From NCBI GenBank assembly GCA_032209605.1, contig JASFXZ010000002.1, forward strand, positions 54,810,431 through 54,874,430: a stretch of DNA of 64,000 bases, given 5' to 3'. The DNA comes from Mactromeris polynyma (Eukaryota; Mollusca; Bivalvia; Venerida; Mactridae). A model generated the notes under the pieces. That model saw only the letters and a list, made by a program, of their open reading frames with translations, made no database searches and was not told the origin of the DNA. Both the position numbers and the translations under genes were made by a program. Of the stretch, positions 37,301-49,304 are shown in pieces; the first letter of the stretch is position 1, and each line of letters begins with the position of its first letter.

Positions 37301-38654
37301 CAAATCTGCACTAGATGGAAACAAATGCGCATCTTTATACAATTAGCACATGGCATTGGGAATTCTTGACTGTATCTGGAGTAGAAAGCATCAATTGAGC
37401 TATTCAGAATGTATGTCACTATGTGCCCTGCTGGTCTTGTTTGATTACAAATGAAAGGAAAAAGAGCGACACAGAATCATGTGGGAAAGTGCTACATGAC
37501 ATTGATAGGAAGCCGATAAGACCATAAATAACTGGAAAATGTCAAAAAGTGAAATACGTTATGTAGGGTCTTATTTATAGGACTATGGCTGGTGTTGTTA
37601 GAGCTAATATTCAAGGCAATGATCTTGTATAAAAGTTTAAGTACACAAAAACCTGACTTCATTAAAAGAAAATCAGTCAGAGGGGGGTAAATGATCAAAG
37701 AATTGGGAATATATGATGAGAACTTTTGGTAAGGGGGAACCATACATGTGAATCTTTTCAGAATGCAAATCTGGAGATTGCACCCTGAAAAGCGGGAGAT
37801 TGAGACTCAAAGCAGGAGATTTTTCCGTGACTGAAATTTTGTCAATGTTTATAACCATGTCATAATAAAGCTGTTAATAGTTATGTTCTGCGAATTAACT
37901 CGTAATTTGGGGGGGCATCCCTGTAAAAAAGGTCACCAATTCTATTGTCATGTCTGAATACAATAGAAACAAGTGAAACTTTAATAAGTTACATGACAAG
38001 CAAGGGTCACGTCGTATTTTGATCAGTGTCATCAAGAGCTTGATTCCATGATTGATAGCGTTTATATAACCGCAAAAATGTGGTATAGACAATTTTCAGA
38101 CTGGTATCCGGATTTTAGCACTCCCGGTTATCATTTCTACAAGTAATTTCAGCGAACCAGGGGAATGAACTAAAAAATACCCCATATCAAAATTTACGAG
38201 GTTTACTTTGAAAATTGGGAGATCGTGGCTCCCGGCCGGGAGAGCGTGAGTTGGCTGTCAAATCCTGGAGTCTCTTGCAGAAATCGGGAGAGTTCACATG
38301 TATGGTAAACTGACTACATTCGGCAGTAAAATTAACCAAACAAATTCACTGCATAGGTGGTACACTTGCATATGATTATATGTTTAACATGAGATTTGAG
38401 ATTTCCCATACACAGAAATCTTAAGTGCCTGACTCCCTTTTCTTATAAAGGACTCCCATTTTCCTCTTATTATGCATCCCTGGGACCCCTAAAATTAACC
38501 TTTTTCATGTATAGACTGCATATCTGGGACACTAAAATTGACTAAGGAGCCCTAATTTGTCAAAATTTGTCAAACAAGAGGGTCCAAGGACCCCTTGCTG
38601 AAAAATCCTAAGGAAAACCATGTGTTTAACGATCAACATTCTTTTCTCTTTCAG
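34361..38654. other. Spacer and likely 5' UTR intron of TRNT1
   Basis: No protein-coding gene is recognised besides the features listed separately. There is a poly-C run at about 34995-35006. 'gggagat' repeat words occur at 37750-37825 and 38210-38290. The segment 35861-35920 ends in 'gttgcaagag|gtaaga', a good splice donor, and could be a non-coding first exon spliced to the acceptor at 38653-38654 (ttctctttcag). That exon is inference. Confidence 0.35.
34472..34655 (-). mobile_element. Pogo/Tigger-like MITE, copy 6
   Basis: TACAGTTGGATCTCGTTCTT at the left, and gaatgaacgaggtctgact at the right. The interior is in the same orientation as copy 3 (cttctgtccgaatactcggt, aagtatcaggtcctgatgta). 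It lies between the two host genes. Confidence 0.65.
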
Positions 38655-38673
38655 CTGAGTGGATTGAAAACAA

Positions 38674-41600
38674 ATGCCAGGTGCTCTTAGATTTTCCTTT
38701 CTTCCCATTTTGTCATCATTTGGTTTGACGATTTTGAAGAATCACAGGTCAAACTGGAGGAAAACACCTGTTGTTGTAAACTTACTAAAATATTCAACAT
38801 CAGATAACAATTATCCTAGACTGTCTTCTGGACATCTTAAAAAAATGAAGATTGACTCGCCAGAATTTCATGCCCTTTTCACTCCAGAGTTGAAGCAGCT
38901 TACAGCTCTGTTTGAAAAACATGATTATGCGTTGCGTATTGCGGGTGGAGCTGTGAGAGATCTTCTAATGGACAAAATGTCTCATGACATTGACTTTGCA
39001 ACTACGGCAACACCAGATCAAATGAAAGAAATGTTTGAGCTTGCTGGAGTAAGGATGCTTAATACTAAAGGTGAAAGTCATGGGACAATTACAGCTCGGA
39101 TAAATGATAAGGTAAATACTCCCAATCCCATCTTCTTTCAACTGGACTGGACTCGCTGGAGCATTAGTGAGTTTTTAACTTTAAGGGAAAGGTTGTGGAG
39201 CCTTTTAAAGACAAAAACCTTGTGAGGGGAAATTGGGGAAACTATCTTCAATGATAAAGGACACAATACTGTTTCCAAAACTTAGAGTCATTTTCAGATG
39301 TTTTATAATCAAGATTAGCCTAGACTAGAGAATTACTTAGGTTATATATATGTCAGTTTTTAGTGCTGCTTTATCCTATCTGCCTTGATTGAAATTAGTT
39401 GGGGTGAGATGATACAGACGTAACGCAACACAACACCTAACATGATATGCCTCTCGCGGTACGATATGTATCACAATATCATTTAATGTAAAAAGTTCCA
39501 ATTGCTACACTTGTTAGCATTAATTATAAGTAAATATTAAGAAAAGGACTTGGTTAACAATATTTACTTTACAATACTTAATTCCTATGAAAAAATGATA
39601 TACATGAGTAAACTCTAAGTCCACATGTTATCGGTGTCACCTTTCTACGTACATCTCACTCTGTGCTTGGAAAATTAATTGGAAAATACCCCTCTGCAAC
39701 AAGATAACTCGTAACCTATGGCAAGCTAGTGTTATCATAACTTTATGCCAGGGCATACTGATTTTTACTCTAAATTCGTGCTGATATAATTTAATATGTC
39801 ACTTTATTATTATAATAAATATTCACAAACGTTGCATAAAGGGTCTGATATTTTTGTATTTCATTTATTTACAATCGTGACAAACATTTCAATTTTTTTT
39901 ACAATTTTAAGGTTCTACCATTATTACTGACCATTTTTCTTTATTTCGGTTTGAAAATCTAGCATTTCTAGAACAAGTCGTATTGAAGATCTCTTGGAAA
40001 AAATGTTTAATATTTTTCAATAATGTTTTATTCTTTTTCGCATTTCTGTCTTATGCTTTAGTTTTATTCCATATTCCATGCAAACCATCTTACCTATTTA
40101 CACATACTTTGATATTATAAAACTGTTTAGTTTCAAAACGGAAACTTGTATGCAACGAGTTGGCAGCTTGGCTACACAGACAAGTGGTACCATCCCACAG
40201 CATTTTTGTGCTTTGATGTTGACCAATGAGAGCAACTGTATGAGGATTATTGTTCATCTACACCACTGTGACCAGTTCAAACTTGACTAGAAATGTCGAA
40301 ATATTTTGCCAGTTTGCTTGAAATCGCCCTACCAAGGCTGGGGCCTTCTTCCCCCAGGGTAGAGTGAAGCCCTTGGAAACAAATTTCAGTATTCAAGATC
40401 TAAACATATGATAGCATCCTCTCTGCCCCCATTGAAGAAGAAGGGAATGATAATCTGATTATGAATTTTAATGACCATAGTTTTCCTGTCTACTAACTTT
40501 TTGGCTAAAGTAGCCCTATAGTTTAAAAGGAATGGCTTACTGACCATTAATACTGGTAGTATGTTTATATGATTTGTTTCCAGTCATAAAAATATCTTTT
40601 TTATATACATGTCTATAGGAGAATTTTGAGGTGACTACATTGAGAATTGATGTAGTTACTGATGGACGACATGCTGAGGTGGCATTCACCAAAGACTGGA
40701 AGCTGGACGCAAACAGACGAGATTTGACCATAAATGCTATGTTCTTAGGTAGGTATGAAGTAAAAAACATGTAGACATTTTCATGATCAGATGTTAAAAT
40801 GGGCCAAAGCCTGGTTTCATACTTCTTCACATACATATTGTGAATATTAAGTCTATATTAAATATTTATCAGTTTAAATTTGTATCAGGTAGGCACTATA
40901 TTTATTACTTTATTTCATCGTGACCCAGGATTGAAATTGATGTCGAAAAGAGAAAGCCCAATGAAAAAGTGAATCCTTATAGCAGACTTTTTGTTTGCTT
41001 GTTCTTATTGTCAGTTACCAAGAAAAATGGGTACAGTCAACCACCTACTTTTAGGTTAGGTTAACTGACTGCAGTACATTATTGAAATACTGCTAAAAAT
41101 GTGGTCTAAATGTGACTCATGAATGTATTGATTTATTTCAGGGTTTGATGGCACTGTGTATGATTATTTTAATGGCATAGAGGATGTGAAGAATAGAAGA
41201 GTGAAATTTGTTGGTGAACCAGAGGATCGGATGCAGGAAGACTACCTTCGTATTTTACGTTACTTCAGGTAAAATGTCTTAAAATTTATAAACGGGCCTT
41301 AGAAACATGTTTGTGGAAGTATCGAGTATTTTGACATAAATTTTGTGTTAATTCAAAGAATACTAGATGTGTCCTATGGACTTTTTCAGCAACATGCAAA
41401 TACTTAGTTTGTAAAGGCTGAATAATTTTGTAGCAATATCAATTGTAAACCAACTAGGGCCATAACTCCTCAAAAATTGGCAGATTGTAACTGACATCAC
41501 ACGTGACCTGTATTATATTATCCTATGCTTATCTGCCCATTCAATCAATCCATCCTTTCAAGAGTTATTGAACGGAAACCAATTTTTGGTGTTGAAAAAA

Positions 41601-44600
41601 GGCCATAACTTGTATTTTATTATCCTATATGTATGTGCCCATTGATCGGAAACCAATTTATGATGCAGAGAAAGGGCCATAACTCCTTAAAAAATTGGTG
41701 GATTGTAACCAAAACGAACTTGACGTGTATTTTATTATCCTAGATATGTATGTACCCAATATGATTTGAATCCACCGATCCTTTCAAGAGTTATTGATCG
41801 GAAACCAATTTGTGTACACGTTCGGATGAACAGACGAAGGGTTTGAAAGACTTTCGGACAAACTGGGGTATTACTTTAAAAAAATCAAGTGTGGCTATTG
41901 TTATTCTTTCATTATACAGATTCTATGGCAGGATAGCTGAAAATGCAAACGAACATGACGAGAAGACACTGAAAGCTATTAAAGAGAATGCTGAAGGTTT
42001 GGCAGGTAATCAAATAATTCATTCTTACCTTTTATTACCATACCTCTGTATATCAGTTTGAATTTGCGAGTGCTTTGGTATGCTTTTGTTATTACCTCTT
42101 AAGTATTCTGATAAGTCTTTAATTTGCTCTTCAATAAAATGTTTATATTTATAGCATCGCTGGTCAGGAGAAATTTGAATTTGTGGTGGAAAGAATTGTG
42201 AAAATTTGGTTATCTGGCAAAATAGTGGTCTACAGTTATAGGCTTTGCCAAAGACATCTTGTCATTTCTTGACTGCACATTTCTTTGCTGTTTGTTTTTG
42301 ACCAGATGAATTTTATACCAGAAGATTTCAGATGATCTGACCCATTTGTCTGACTCTCATAAATATACTTGGGATCAGTTACAGTCCCCCAAAAGCAGTG
42401 GAAATTCTGTCACTTTTTAATATTGTATGTAACTAACAATAGTCTTTAAATAATTGCATTTCACTTGTGAAGTAGCTGGTCAGAAACTTTTATTAAAGCC
42501 TAAAAAATCAGTTTCCTGTTACAACAGTGTTAAAATTCATGCATTTGTATTAGGACAGATCTGTAGGTCTGATTTGCAGAATTTTTGGCCATAAAAATAT
42601 TGAATGTAAAATGTTAGTGATCACTCACTGTCTGTCTATCAGTCTGTCCTTATTTTTGTCTGTCTGGACTTAACTTCTCCTCCTAGACTACTTGGCCAAC
42701 TTTCACCAAAGCTCACAGAAAATGTATAGTCCTTATGTGGTCACCTTTCAAAATTGTTCAAAGAAATCCATTCCACATAGAATTCTGGTCGCCATGACAA
42801 TGGAGAGTAAAACGTTTAAAAATCTTGTTTAAATCTACTAGCCCAATTTCAATATAATTTCACACAAATGTACCTTGGACAACCATCTAAAAAGATTATT
42901 CACATTATTTGGATTCTTCAAAAAAAATGGCTGCCAGGGGTTGATCGACTTTCCCTATATGGATACAGTGGACAATTCTGAAATCTTCTGAAACTAATGG
43001 CCCAATTTTGTTATAACTTCACACAAATGTTTCTTGGGTGAACCTCTACCATTCATCAAAAAAACATGGTTGTTAGGATGCAGGTCACTGGCCCAATATG
43101 TATACATTACAAATATAGTACAGTGGAACCCCTCAAAACCGGAACCTCAGTAAACTGGAATTCCCTCTAAACCAAACAATTTGCGTGGTCCCGATTTTTT
43201 CTGTTCTATTTTCATTGTGTAAAAACCTCTGTAAACCGGAACCCCTCTATTCCGGAAACCGAACAAGATTTCCATTATTTCTAAACAATTTCAACAGTAA
43301 TTTACCCCTCTAAACCGAACAGCAATTTATGACACCTAAAGTGGTTAAACAATAAATGTGTTAACACAGCGTTTTCACACCTTATCCTTATCTGTTATGG
43401 CTTCAATCGGCAGTAGCTACACGTTTGTTAACTTTATGACGGTGCCCGGGTAAATAGGTACAGTGTGATAATCGCAATTATTAACGACAAAAGAAAGTGA
43501 CAGTTTGCAAACATCATTAACAACTTTTAATTGCCGACCATACATATCAATCGATGTTTTCAATAATTTATGTAATGATGAATGCTACAGTAGGTGACTG
43601 TTCAATTGATATTTTGTTAAGAGAATCAAATTATCATTCTAGTTAATGAGCGTATTAGCATAGTAAAGACGAGAGCAGGTATTGTTGTTTAAATTGTAAT
43701 ATTAAGATATAGTATAAGTATTTATAAATACATGTGCATGCATAAAATAACAGTGTCATAATACAGTATAAGTACTGTATATATATATAGTGCATGTATA
43801 AGGAATTAATAAAATACACTAAGTCATTAATTATGTTGTTGTTTAATGCATTTCCTAAAACCCCTCTAAACCGGAATCCCTCTAAACCGAACTTTTTATC
43901 CGGTCCGGACGAGGTTCGGTTTAGAGGGGTTCCACTGTACTATCTCTTTCCCTATTGGAAATCAAAATTTTTACTAACAGTGAGAATCTTTACTTCAAAC
44001 AAATTATAGACAACAGTTACCAGATTTTTCAGGCACTCCGGTGAGTGATTCAGGGCCCTTTTGTTTATAAATGTCATACTTTTCTGTCTATATAGGAATT
44101 TCTGGGGAGAGAATTTGGATGGAGCTGAAGAAAATTGTTGTTGGTAATCATGCAGGAAGGCTTATGGTAACTCTTGTAGGAACTGGTGTGGCCAAATACT
44201 TAGGTAAAGCATTACCTTACATTAAATCAAATTTGCTGTAGTATAAAGCTGTTTTATTAACTGCGAATTTATGAATATATTACCTGGACCATTACATTTC
44301 AAAATAAGTGGATTGAAACATTCGTGTTTGTCTGCTAGCTTGACAAAAACGTCGCAGTTCTGTTTTGATAGAAAAGTAAACCAAACAGCAGTTATAAATT
44401 TACACAAGAGAGATTTTCTTACCTAAATTGACATGGATCAGTCCTGAAAGTTCATACACTTGTTCATGGTAAATATAACAGCACTATACTTGCAATAATG
44501 TATGGAATTTTGTGTATAATATCATACAAGTGAAGGAAATTATGAGATAATGAAAACAAAATTAAGTTCAGCTTCATAATTGAAATTATTTATGTTATAT

Positions 44601-47100
44601 CTATTCCAATTAAACCATATGAAACTGAAAAATACAAACTCATTGATCTTCTAGTAGTATGTGCATAAATATGCATATAATGTTAAATATATTGTCTGAC
44701 TAATTATACTTGCCATAATGTTATGGAAAATAAAAGCAGAAATGACGTTGTTGCTTAAATTGACAGGCGTCCAATAGAACTGCCTTGCTGGCAAGAAGGG
44801 AAAGACCGCAGGTGGACTGCTAGGTAGAACCAAAAAACTTCTGTAAGCCAGCTGGATGACTTCTTGGTATCAAATTCTATATCCTCTGTGGGATTCGTAC
44901 TGCAGTGGTGAGGGGCAATTTTGATGTTGGTGTTCATAACCTCTCAACCACTGAGGCCCCCTCAATATTAACCTAACAATACATAATCCTGAACCATGTG
45001 GTACTATTTTTTACCCTGGAACACGTGGCATTTACATTTTACATATTTGTGATTGTATCTAGGACTGCCAGAGAAGTGTAACGTTGAGGAGTTTCAGAGG
45101 ATATGTAAGATTACAGAGGACAGCAATCCAGAACCAATGACAAGAATTGCAGCTTTGTTAGAGAATGAAAAACAGGTATGTTGGTTATTTTATCTTGTAC
45201 AGGCTTTAAAGAACTTTGTGAATATTGTGTCTCTGCTTCCAGTGTCTTTTGATTGGTTTTATATTCCAGAGAGATTCGGGATTTTTTAGGTAATTTGAAG
45301 TATGTTTAGAGATGCATGGGTGTCAATAAGAGCCTGGAGCTGGAAAAATTACCCAGTAACTTAAGCATCATCACCCGGCTACTTTTCTTGTATGAATGAT
45401 CATAATGTAGGGTAGTACTACACATACTCCCACCTACTCATGGTGATTTTCTGACTACTTCAAGAATTAGTGACACCCCTGAGAATTTCTGGACAGTTGG
45501 ACAGATACGACTTTTTATCTAGCATCCATTTCATAAACAACTTGAATCAAAGCCTTTCATTCATTGATATCGGGACAAGATCAGCAACTGACATCTTGAT
45601 GAATCAAAATGTTTGATAGACTCTCAGTAGTTGAATTCTCAAGATTGAAACAATGTTGGATGAATTGATCAGCTGTGAATTTGTAGAAAAATGGCATTAG
45701 GGGTTCAACTGTACTTGAAACGTTTCCGGCCAATAATCCGAGAACACCTTGAAATACCCTCCTCAAACTTGGTCCATACATTGCTTGCGAGTAGTAGAGG
45801 AACCCTATTATTTTGGGATCAAAAGGTTGCAGGGGCAGTTGTACATGAAACGTTTCTTGCCAATAACATGAGAAAGCCTTGACCTACCCGTCTCAAATGA
45901 GGTCCACACATTGTTCATGGGTAATAGAGGAACACTATCGATTTTGGGGTCACTTGGTCAAGGTCACAGGGGTCAATTGTAAAGATTCTGGCCAATAACT
46001 CGAGAACGCATTGACCTACCCTCCTCATACTTGTTGCCTGTTTGTTGTAGATGTACCTTATTGATTTTGGAGTAACTGAGTGAAAGGTTATGGTCAAACA
46101 AACCATTAGATGGAAATCTGTTTCCACACAATAATTCAAGTATACTTTGGTTTCTCGGGTCCTAACTTGGTAGGATGATTGCCTGCGGGTTGCATATGAA
46201 CCCTTTTAATTTGGAGTCACTGGGTCAAAGGTTAAATTGACAATTAGGTGAAAATCCTTTTCTTCGTAATAATTTGACTACCCTTAGCCTCTCAGGCTTT
46301 TACTTGGTATGATGATTGCATTCATGTTTTTGATAAACACTACAGATTTTAGGGGTCACTGGGTCAAATTTTGAGGTCAAACTGACTAGTAACTGAAAGT
46401 ACCCCTTGGTCCTAACTTTGAAGGATAGTTACTTGCCTGTGGATTGTTGATATGTCATCTGATTTTGGAGTCACCTACTGGGTCAAGGTCAAACTGACTA
46501 TTGAGTGGAAAGTCTTGTCCACCCAATAACTTAAACAATGTTTAACTTTTAGTCCAACATATTCAAACCCTTGTATATCATCCATACTCATTTTTATGCC
46601 ATCATATTGATTAAAATCCTCTCACTGTAAATGCTTCTTAGGAGGGGAATAACGTGTTTCAAACCTCACTGTTTAATGTGTTTGTTTTTGTTTTGCTTTA
46701 GGTGTATGAGGTGCAGCAGAGACTGAAAGTTTCCAATGATGAGTTGAAAACTTGTTTGTTTGTAGTTAATTATCGTGATCGTTTAGAAGATGATCCAATC
46801 GCTTACTATAAACATTTGATTACTCGACTCTCTGGTAAAGAGAAAAAAGTTATCGAGAAGGTTCTTGAATTGTTGAAGTATAAAGGTTTCACTGATGTGT
46901 TTAATGAAATTTCACAATGGACCCCTCCTAAGTTTCCATTGACGGGTAAGGACTTAATAGTGAGAGATGTGAAGAAAGGACCAGTATTTGCAAAGACTTT
47001 GGAAGCATTAAGAGTTCGATGGATTGACAGTGATTTTCAGTTGTCACATGAAGACTTGGTGGGCATGATCGATGAAGTGCTAGCGGAAATAAGAACATAA
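38674..47100 (+). CDS. TRNT1: CCA-adding tRNA nucleotidyltransferase 1 (mitochondrial/nuclear-cytosolic)
   Basis: Seven coding exons join in frame to 466 residues: 38674-39111, 40619-40748, 41142-41268, 41920-42005, 44096-44203, 45063-45175, 46702-47100; all introns are GT-AG. The family adds CCA to tRNA 3' ends without a nucleic-acid template. Visible motifs are [12 protein letters not shown] (GG at residues 91-92), the catalytic DxD in DIDFATTA (D105, D107), RRDLTINAM (179-187), [18 protein letters not shown], and [16 protein letters not shown] (from 222). The C-terminal helical tRNA-binding region is complete. The first 57 residues are basic and hydrophobic without acidic clusters, as in a mitochondrial presequence. 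Met58 (ATG at 38845) matches the position of the internal start that gives the cytosolic/nuclear form in human TRNT1. No break or missing motif was found. The gene lies 7.5 kb downstream of carboxypeptidase Q, same strand; no functional link is expected. Confidence 0.95.
41030..41112 (+). repeat. Decayed SINE-like fragment
   Basis: The words 'ggttaggttaactgactgca' and 'gaaatactgctaaaaatgtgg' resemble the end of a short interspersed repeat I associate with mollusc genomes (ggttaactggccgccgttac...). It lies in TRNT1 intron 2, just before exon 3. The identification rests on memory of the family and is weak. Confidence 0.3.
41455..41820 (+). repeat. Imperfect tandem repeats, 'gggccataactcc' type
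   Basis: Three to four diverged units contain 'gggccataactcctcaaaaa', 'attttattatcctat', 'atgtgcccatt' and 'gagttattgatcggaaacca'. Such sequence is widespread in bivalve introns. It is non-coding and lies in TRNT1 intron 3. Confidence 0.65.
42650..43085 (+). repeat. Diverged intronic repeat, 'taatggcccaatt' type
   Basis: Repeated blocks of 'actagcccaatttcaatata' / 'actaatggcccaattttgtt', 'acttcacacaaatgt' and 'aaaaaaatggctgccagggg' alternate with period about 150 bases. A related piece is at 5540-5640 (aaaaacatggccgccaaggg). TRNT1 intron 4. Confidence 0.5.
43119..43939. mobile_element. 0.8-kb MITE with 'acagtggaacc' inverted ends
   Basis: The left end TACAGTGGAACCCCTCAAAA is mirrored by the right end tttagaggggttccactgta. 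The inverted similarity extends inward through repeats of 'cctctaaaccggaa' on both sides. It is flanked by TA and has no open reading frame of note. It is a non-autonomous pogo/Tigger-like element in TRNT1 intron 4. Confidence 0.75.
44750..44968 (-). mobile_element. tRNA-derived SINE with mollusc-type central domain
   Basis: Read on the minus strand it begins gggggcctcagtggttgaga, where TGGTTGAGAGG fits the RNA polymerase III A box. About 60 bases on, 'agtacgaatcc' is a near match to the B box. Downstream 'gtcatccagctggcttacag' and 'ggttctacctagc' correspond to a central domain common in mollusc SINEs. It lies in TRNT1 intron 5. Confidence 0.7.
45690..46520 (+). repeat. Diverged ~130-bp repeats, 'ggggtcactgggtcaaggtca' type
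   Basis: Five or six decayed units contain 'gccaataactcgagaa', 'ccttgacctaccctcctca', 'tagaggaaccctat' and 'ttttggggtcacttggtcaa'. They fill TRNT1 intron 6. A better-preserved single unit is at 47455-47660. This repeat type is well known in bivalve sequences and supports the host assignment. Confidence 0.7.
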
Positions 47101-47150
47101 ATGCACATTTTCTGTGGCTTAGTCAGTGAACTAACTTTATTCGTTGTTGT

Positions 47151-47156
47151 AATAAA
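47151..47156 (+). promoter_or_regulatory. Candidate TRNT1 polyadenylation signal
   Basis: AATAAA starts 50 bases after the TAA stop of TRNT1, which would give a very short 3' UTR. Confidence 0.55.
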
Positions 47157-47454
47157 TATTTTATACCATATGCTGTTTGTTTTATGTGAAGAACTTAACA
47201 GCACTTCTTGTATGTTTTCCCTGTAGTAAGATTATCATACACAACTACTACATAATTATGTCCCTAATAACACAGGTAGGCAAGATTTTGTCCTGTCTGT
47301 CTGACACGTTTGATCGCACTACTCTTTCTGTTCTGCGGTATCGAATTCAACAAAACTTGGTAGAAAATACCAGCATCAAGCCTAGTAGGGTCTATTTGAT
47401 TTTCTGGTTCAATGATTTTAGCAAAATTATTGCCCTTGCATAATTTAATGCCCC

Positions 47455-47660
47455 CTTTGAAGAAGAGTGGGCTTATTGGTTTGCACATGTCAGTTGGTCC
47501 GTCGGTCCGTAACCTTTTCGTTTCCGATCAATAACTCGAGAACCCCTTGACCTTTCATTCTCAAACTTGATCCACAAATTCGTCTCTGGTAGCAGAGGAA
47601 CCCATATGATTTTGGGGTCAAGGTCACAGGGGGCATAGTTTTTTACAAACATCTCTTGTT
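47455..47660 (+). repeat. Bivalve-type 'ggggtcaaggtcacaggggg' repeat unit
   Basis: The unit reads 'cagttggtccgtcggtccgt', 'tttccgatcaataactcgag', 'aaccccttgacctttcattc' and 'attttggggtcaaggtcaca'. It is closely related to the decayed array in TRNT1 intron 6. Confidence 0.65.
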
Positions 47661-47727
47661 AATGAATGTAGTTTGTTCGGACTTGTCCTCTAAAACTGAT
47701 GGTTGGATTTCATCCCAGTTTATTCAT

Positions 47728-47937
47728 AGTAGTGTCTTGGCAACATAGTAGTGTCTTGGCAACATAGTAGTGTCTTGGCAACATAGTAGTGTCTTGGCAA
47801 CATAGTAGTGTCTTGGCAACATAGTAGTGTCTTGGCAACATAGTAGTGTCTTGGCAACATAGTAGTGTCTTGGCAACATAGTAGTGTCTTGGCAACATAG
47901 TAGTGTCTTGGCAACATAGTAGTGTCTTGGCAACATA
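47728..47937 (+). repeat. 19-bp minisatellite, about eleven units
   Basis: Nearly perfect tandem copies of catagtagtgtcttggcaa. All three reading frames of the complement are open across it, giving repetitive LPRHYYVAKTLLCCQDTTM-type translations that are artefacts. No gene overlaps it. Confidence 0.96.
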
Positions 47938-47939
47938 TG

Positions 47940-49302
47940 AACAATAATGAGTGTCAGTTAAATGTTGTCTAATATATGCATGGACTATGGATGTACATGC
48001 TAATCTAATCTGTTAAACTGACCTATCAATGAAAGTAACCATAAAACTGTTTTCTGGATTTATACATTTTGATATCAATTGTCATAGTCATACATTTTGT
48101 GATTCGGGCAAGCAAATTTTCCCGTTTCAGTTCTACTTGGACTAATGAATTTTGAAAGCCGAAGTGTATTTGCATCCAGAAACTTTTGAATATAACTAAA
48201 ATTGTCTGAGACTTCAGCACCCCTGATTAATCATTTACTATCTAACAAAATACATGCAGATTAAATGTCATACAGCAGGTTCTACATTTGTGCTCATTAC
48301 TGATTGTAGATCTTAACATTAAGTATATCAGGTAGATAATTTAGATTCCTCCGGTAAAGCATAACCATAAAAATATTAACAATCCATCCGCACCCTGCTC
48401 TTATTCATATTTGAACGCTGCTATGGGATTTACAACTATTTCTATAAGTGACGCCATTTCAAGAAATGCAACATGTGATGTCACTATTTGCAAGCAGGAA
48501 ACAATGTTTACTCCATAATTATGGTCACTTTGTTTTCATATTGCCTTATGGGGCAAATATTGCTTACTGTCTGTACATGGTGACGTCACATGTGACGTTT
48601 TCTGGAAATGACGTCCCTTAAAGAAGATGTAAATTGTACATCGGTGCTCATTTAATTTTGACATTGCACTTACAAATCAGGCAAGGCTTAATTCGGAAAA
48701 TATGGTGGCATATTACTGCCACCAGTTAACTACTTAATTAACTAGATAATTATGTGGTTATCACGTTATAGAAACTAGATATCTACTTAAGTAACTAGAT
48801 AATTATGTGGTTAACTAGATAAGTATCGTGATAAATTTTCATACCAGATAAATATCTTAACACGAAAAATTGTCTGATAGTGCATACAACTGCCACCACT
48901 CTACAAGCTTTATCCGCAGATGATATATATCTTTATTTTTGTCTCATCCACATTACATTTAAAACAATACGTACTGTGTGCTTGCGTACTCACATATGTT
49001 CAACTGCTCGTATACATAATGTTTGATAGAAAACGGCAAATTCCTGAGACTGCTTTACCAGTTATACGTACTACCATCCCTTACATTGTTAGTGTCTAAA
49101 TTTTGTTTCGTTTGAACTAAATAATTATACTCATTGAGGTCAAATGTTGACATGATATGATACGAGTTATGAGCCAGAGACTGGATGTTCTCTTCTATTC
49201 TCGTGGCTGTGTATTCGCCTTATCTTTTTCTAAATGCTGTCAATAATATTTTCCTTTCTTGGTGTCTGTATGTGTATATGCATACATAATTTGTAAACTA
49301 TA
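47940..49302. other. Spacer, no gene recognised
   Basis: This is AT-rich sequence with no recognisable protein or RNA gene. Positions 48717-48835 have loosely repeated 'taactagataattatgtggtta' words. Confidence 0.4.
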
Positions 49303-49304
49303 TA

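Noticed and set aside
39112..39225. TRNT1 ending at the stop at 39225
   Set aside because: The frame beyond 39111 is intron read-through past a good donor (aag|gtaaat); exon 2 at 40619 continues the conserved protein exactly.
47710..47944. Three overlapping minus-strand frames with repeated LPRHYYVAKTLLCCQDT peptides
   Set aside because: They are translations of the 19-bp minisatellite in different frames; there is no start context, splice sites or family resemblance.
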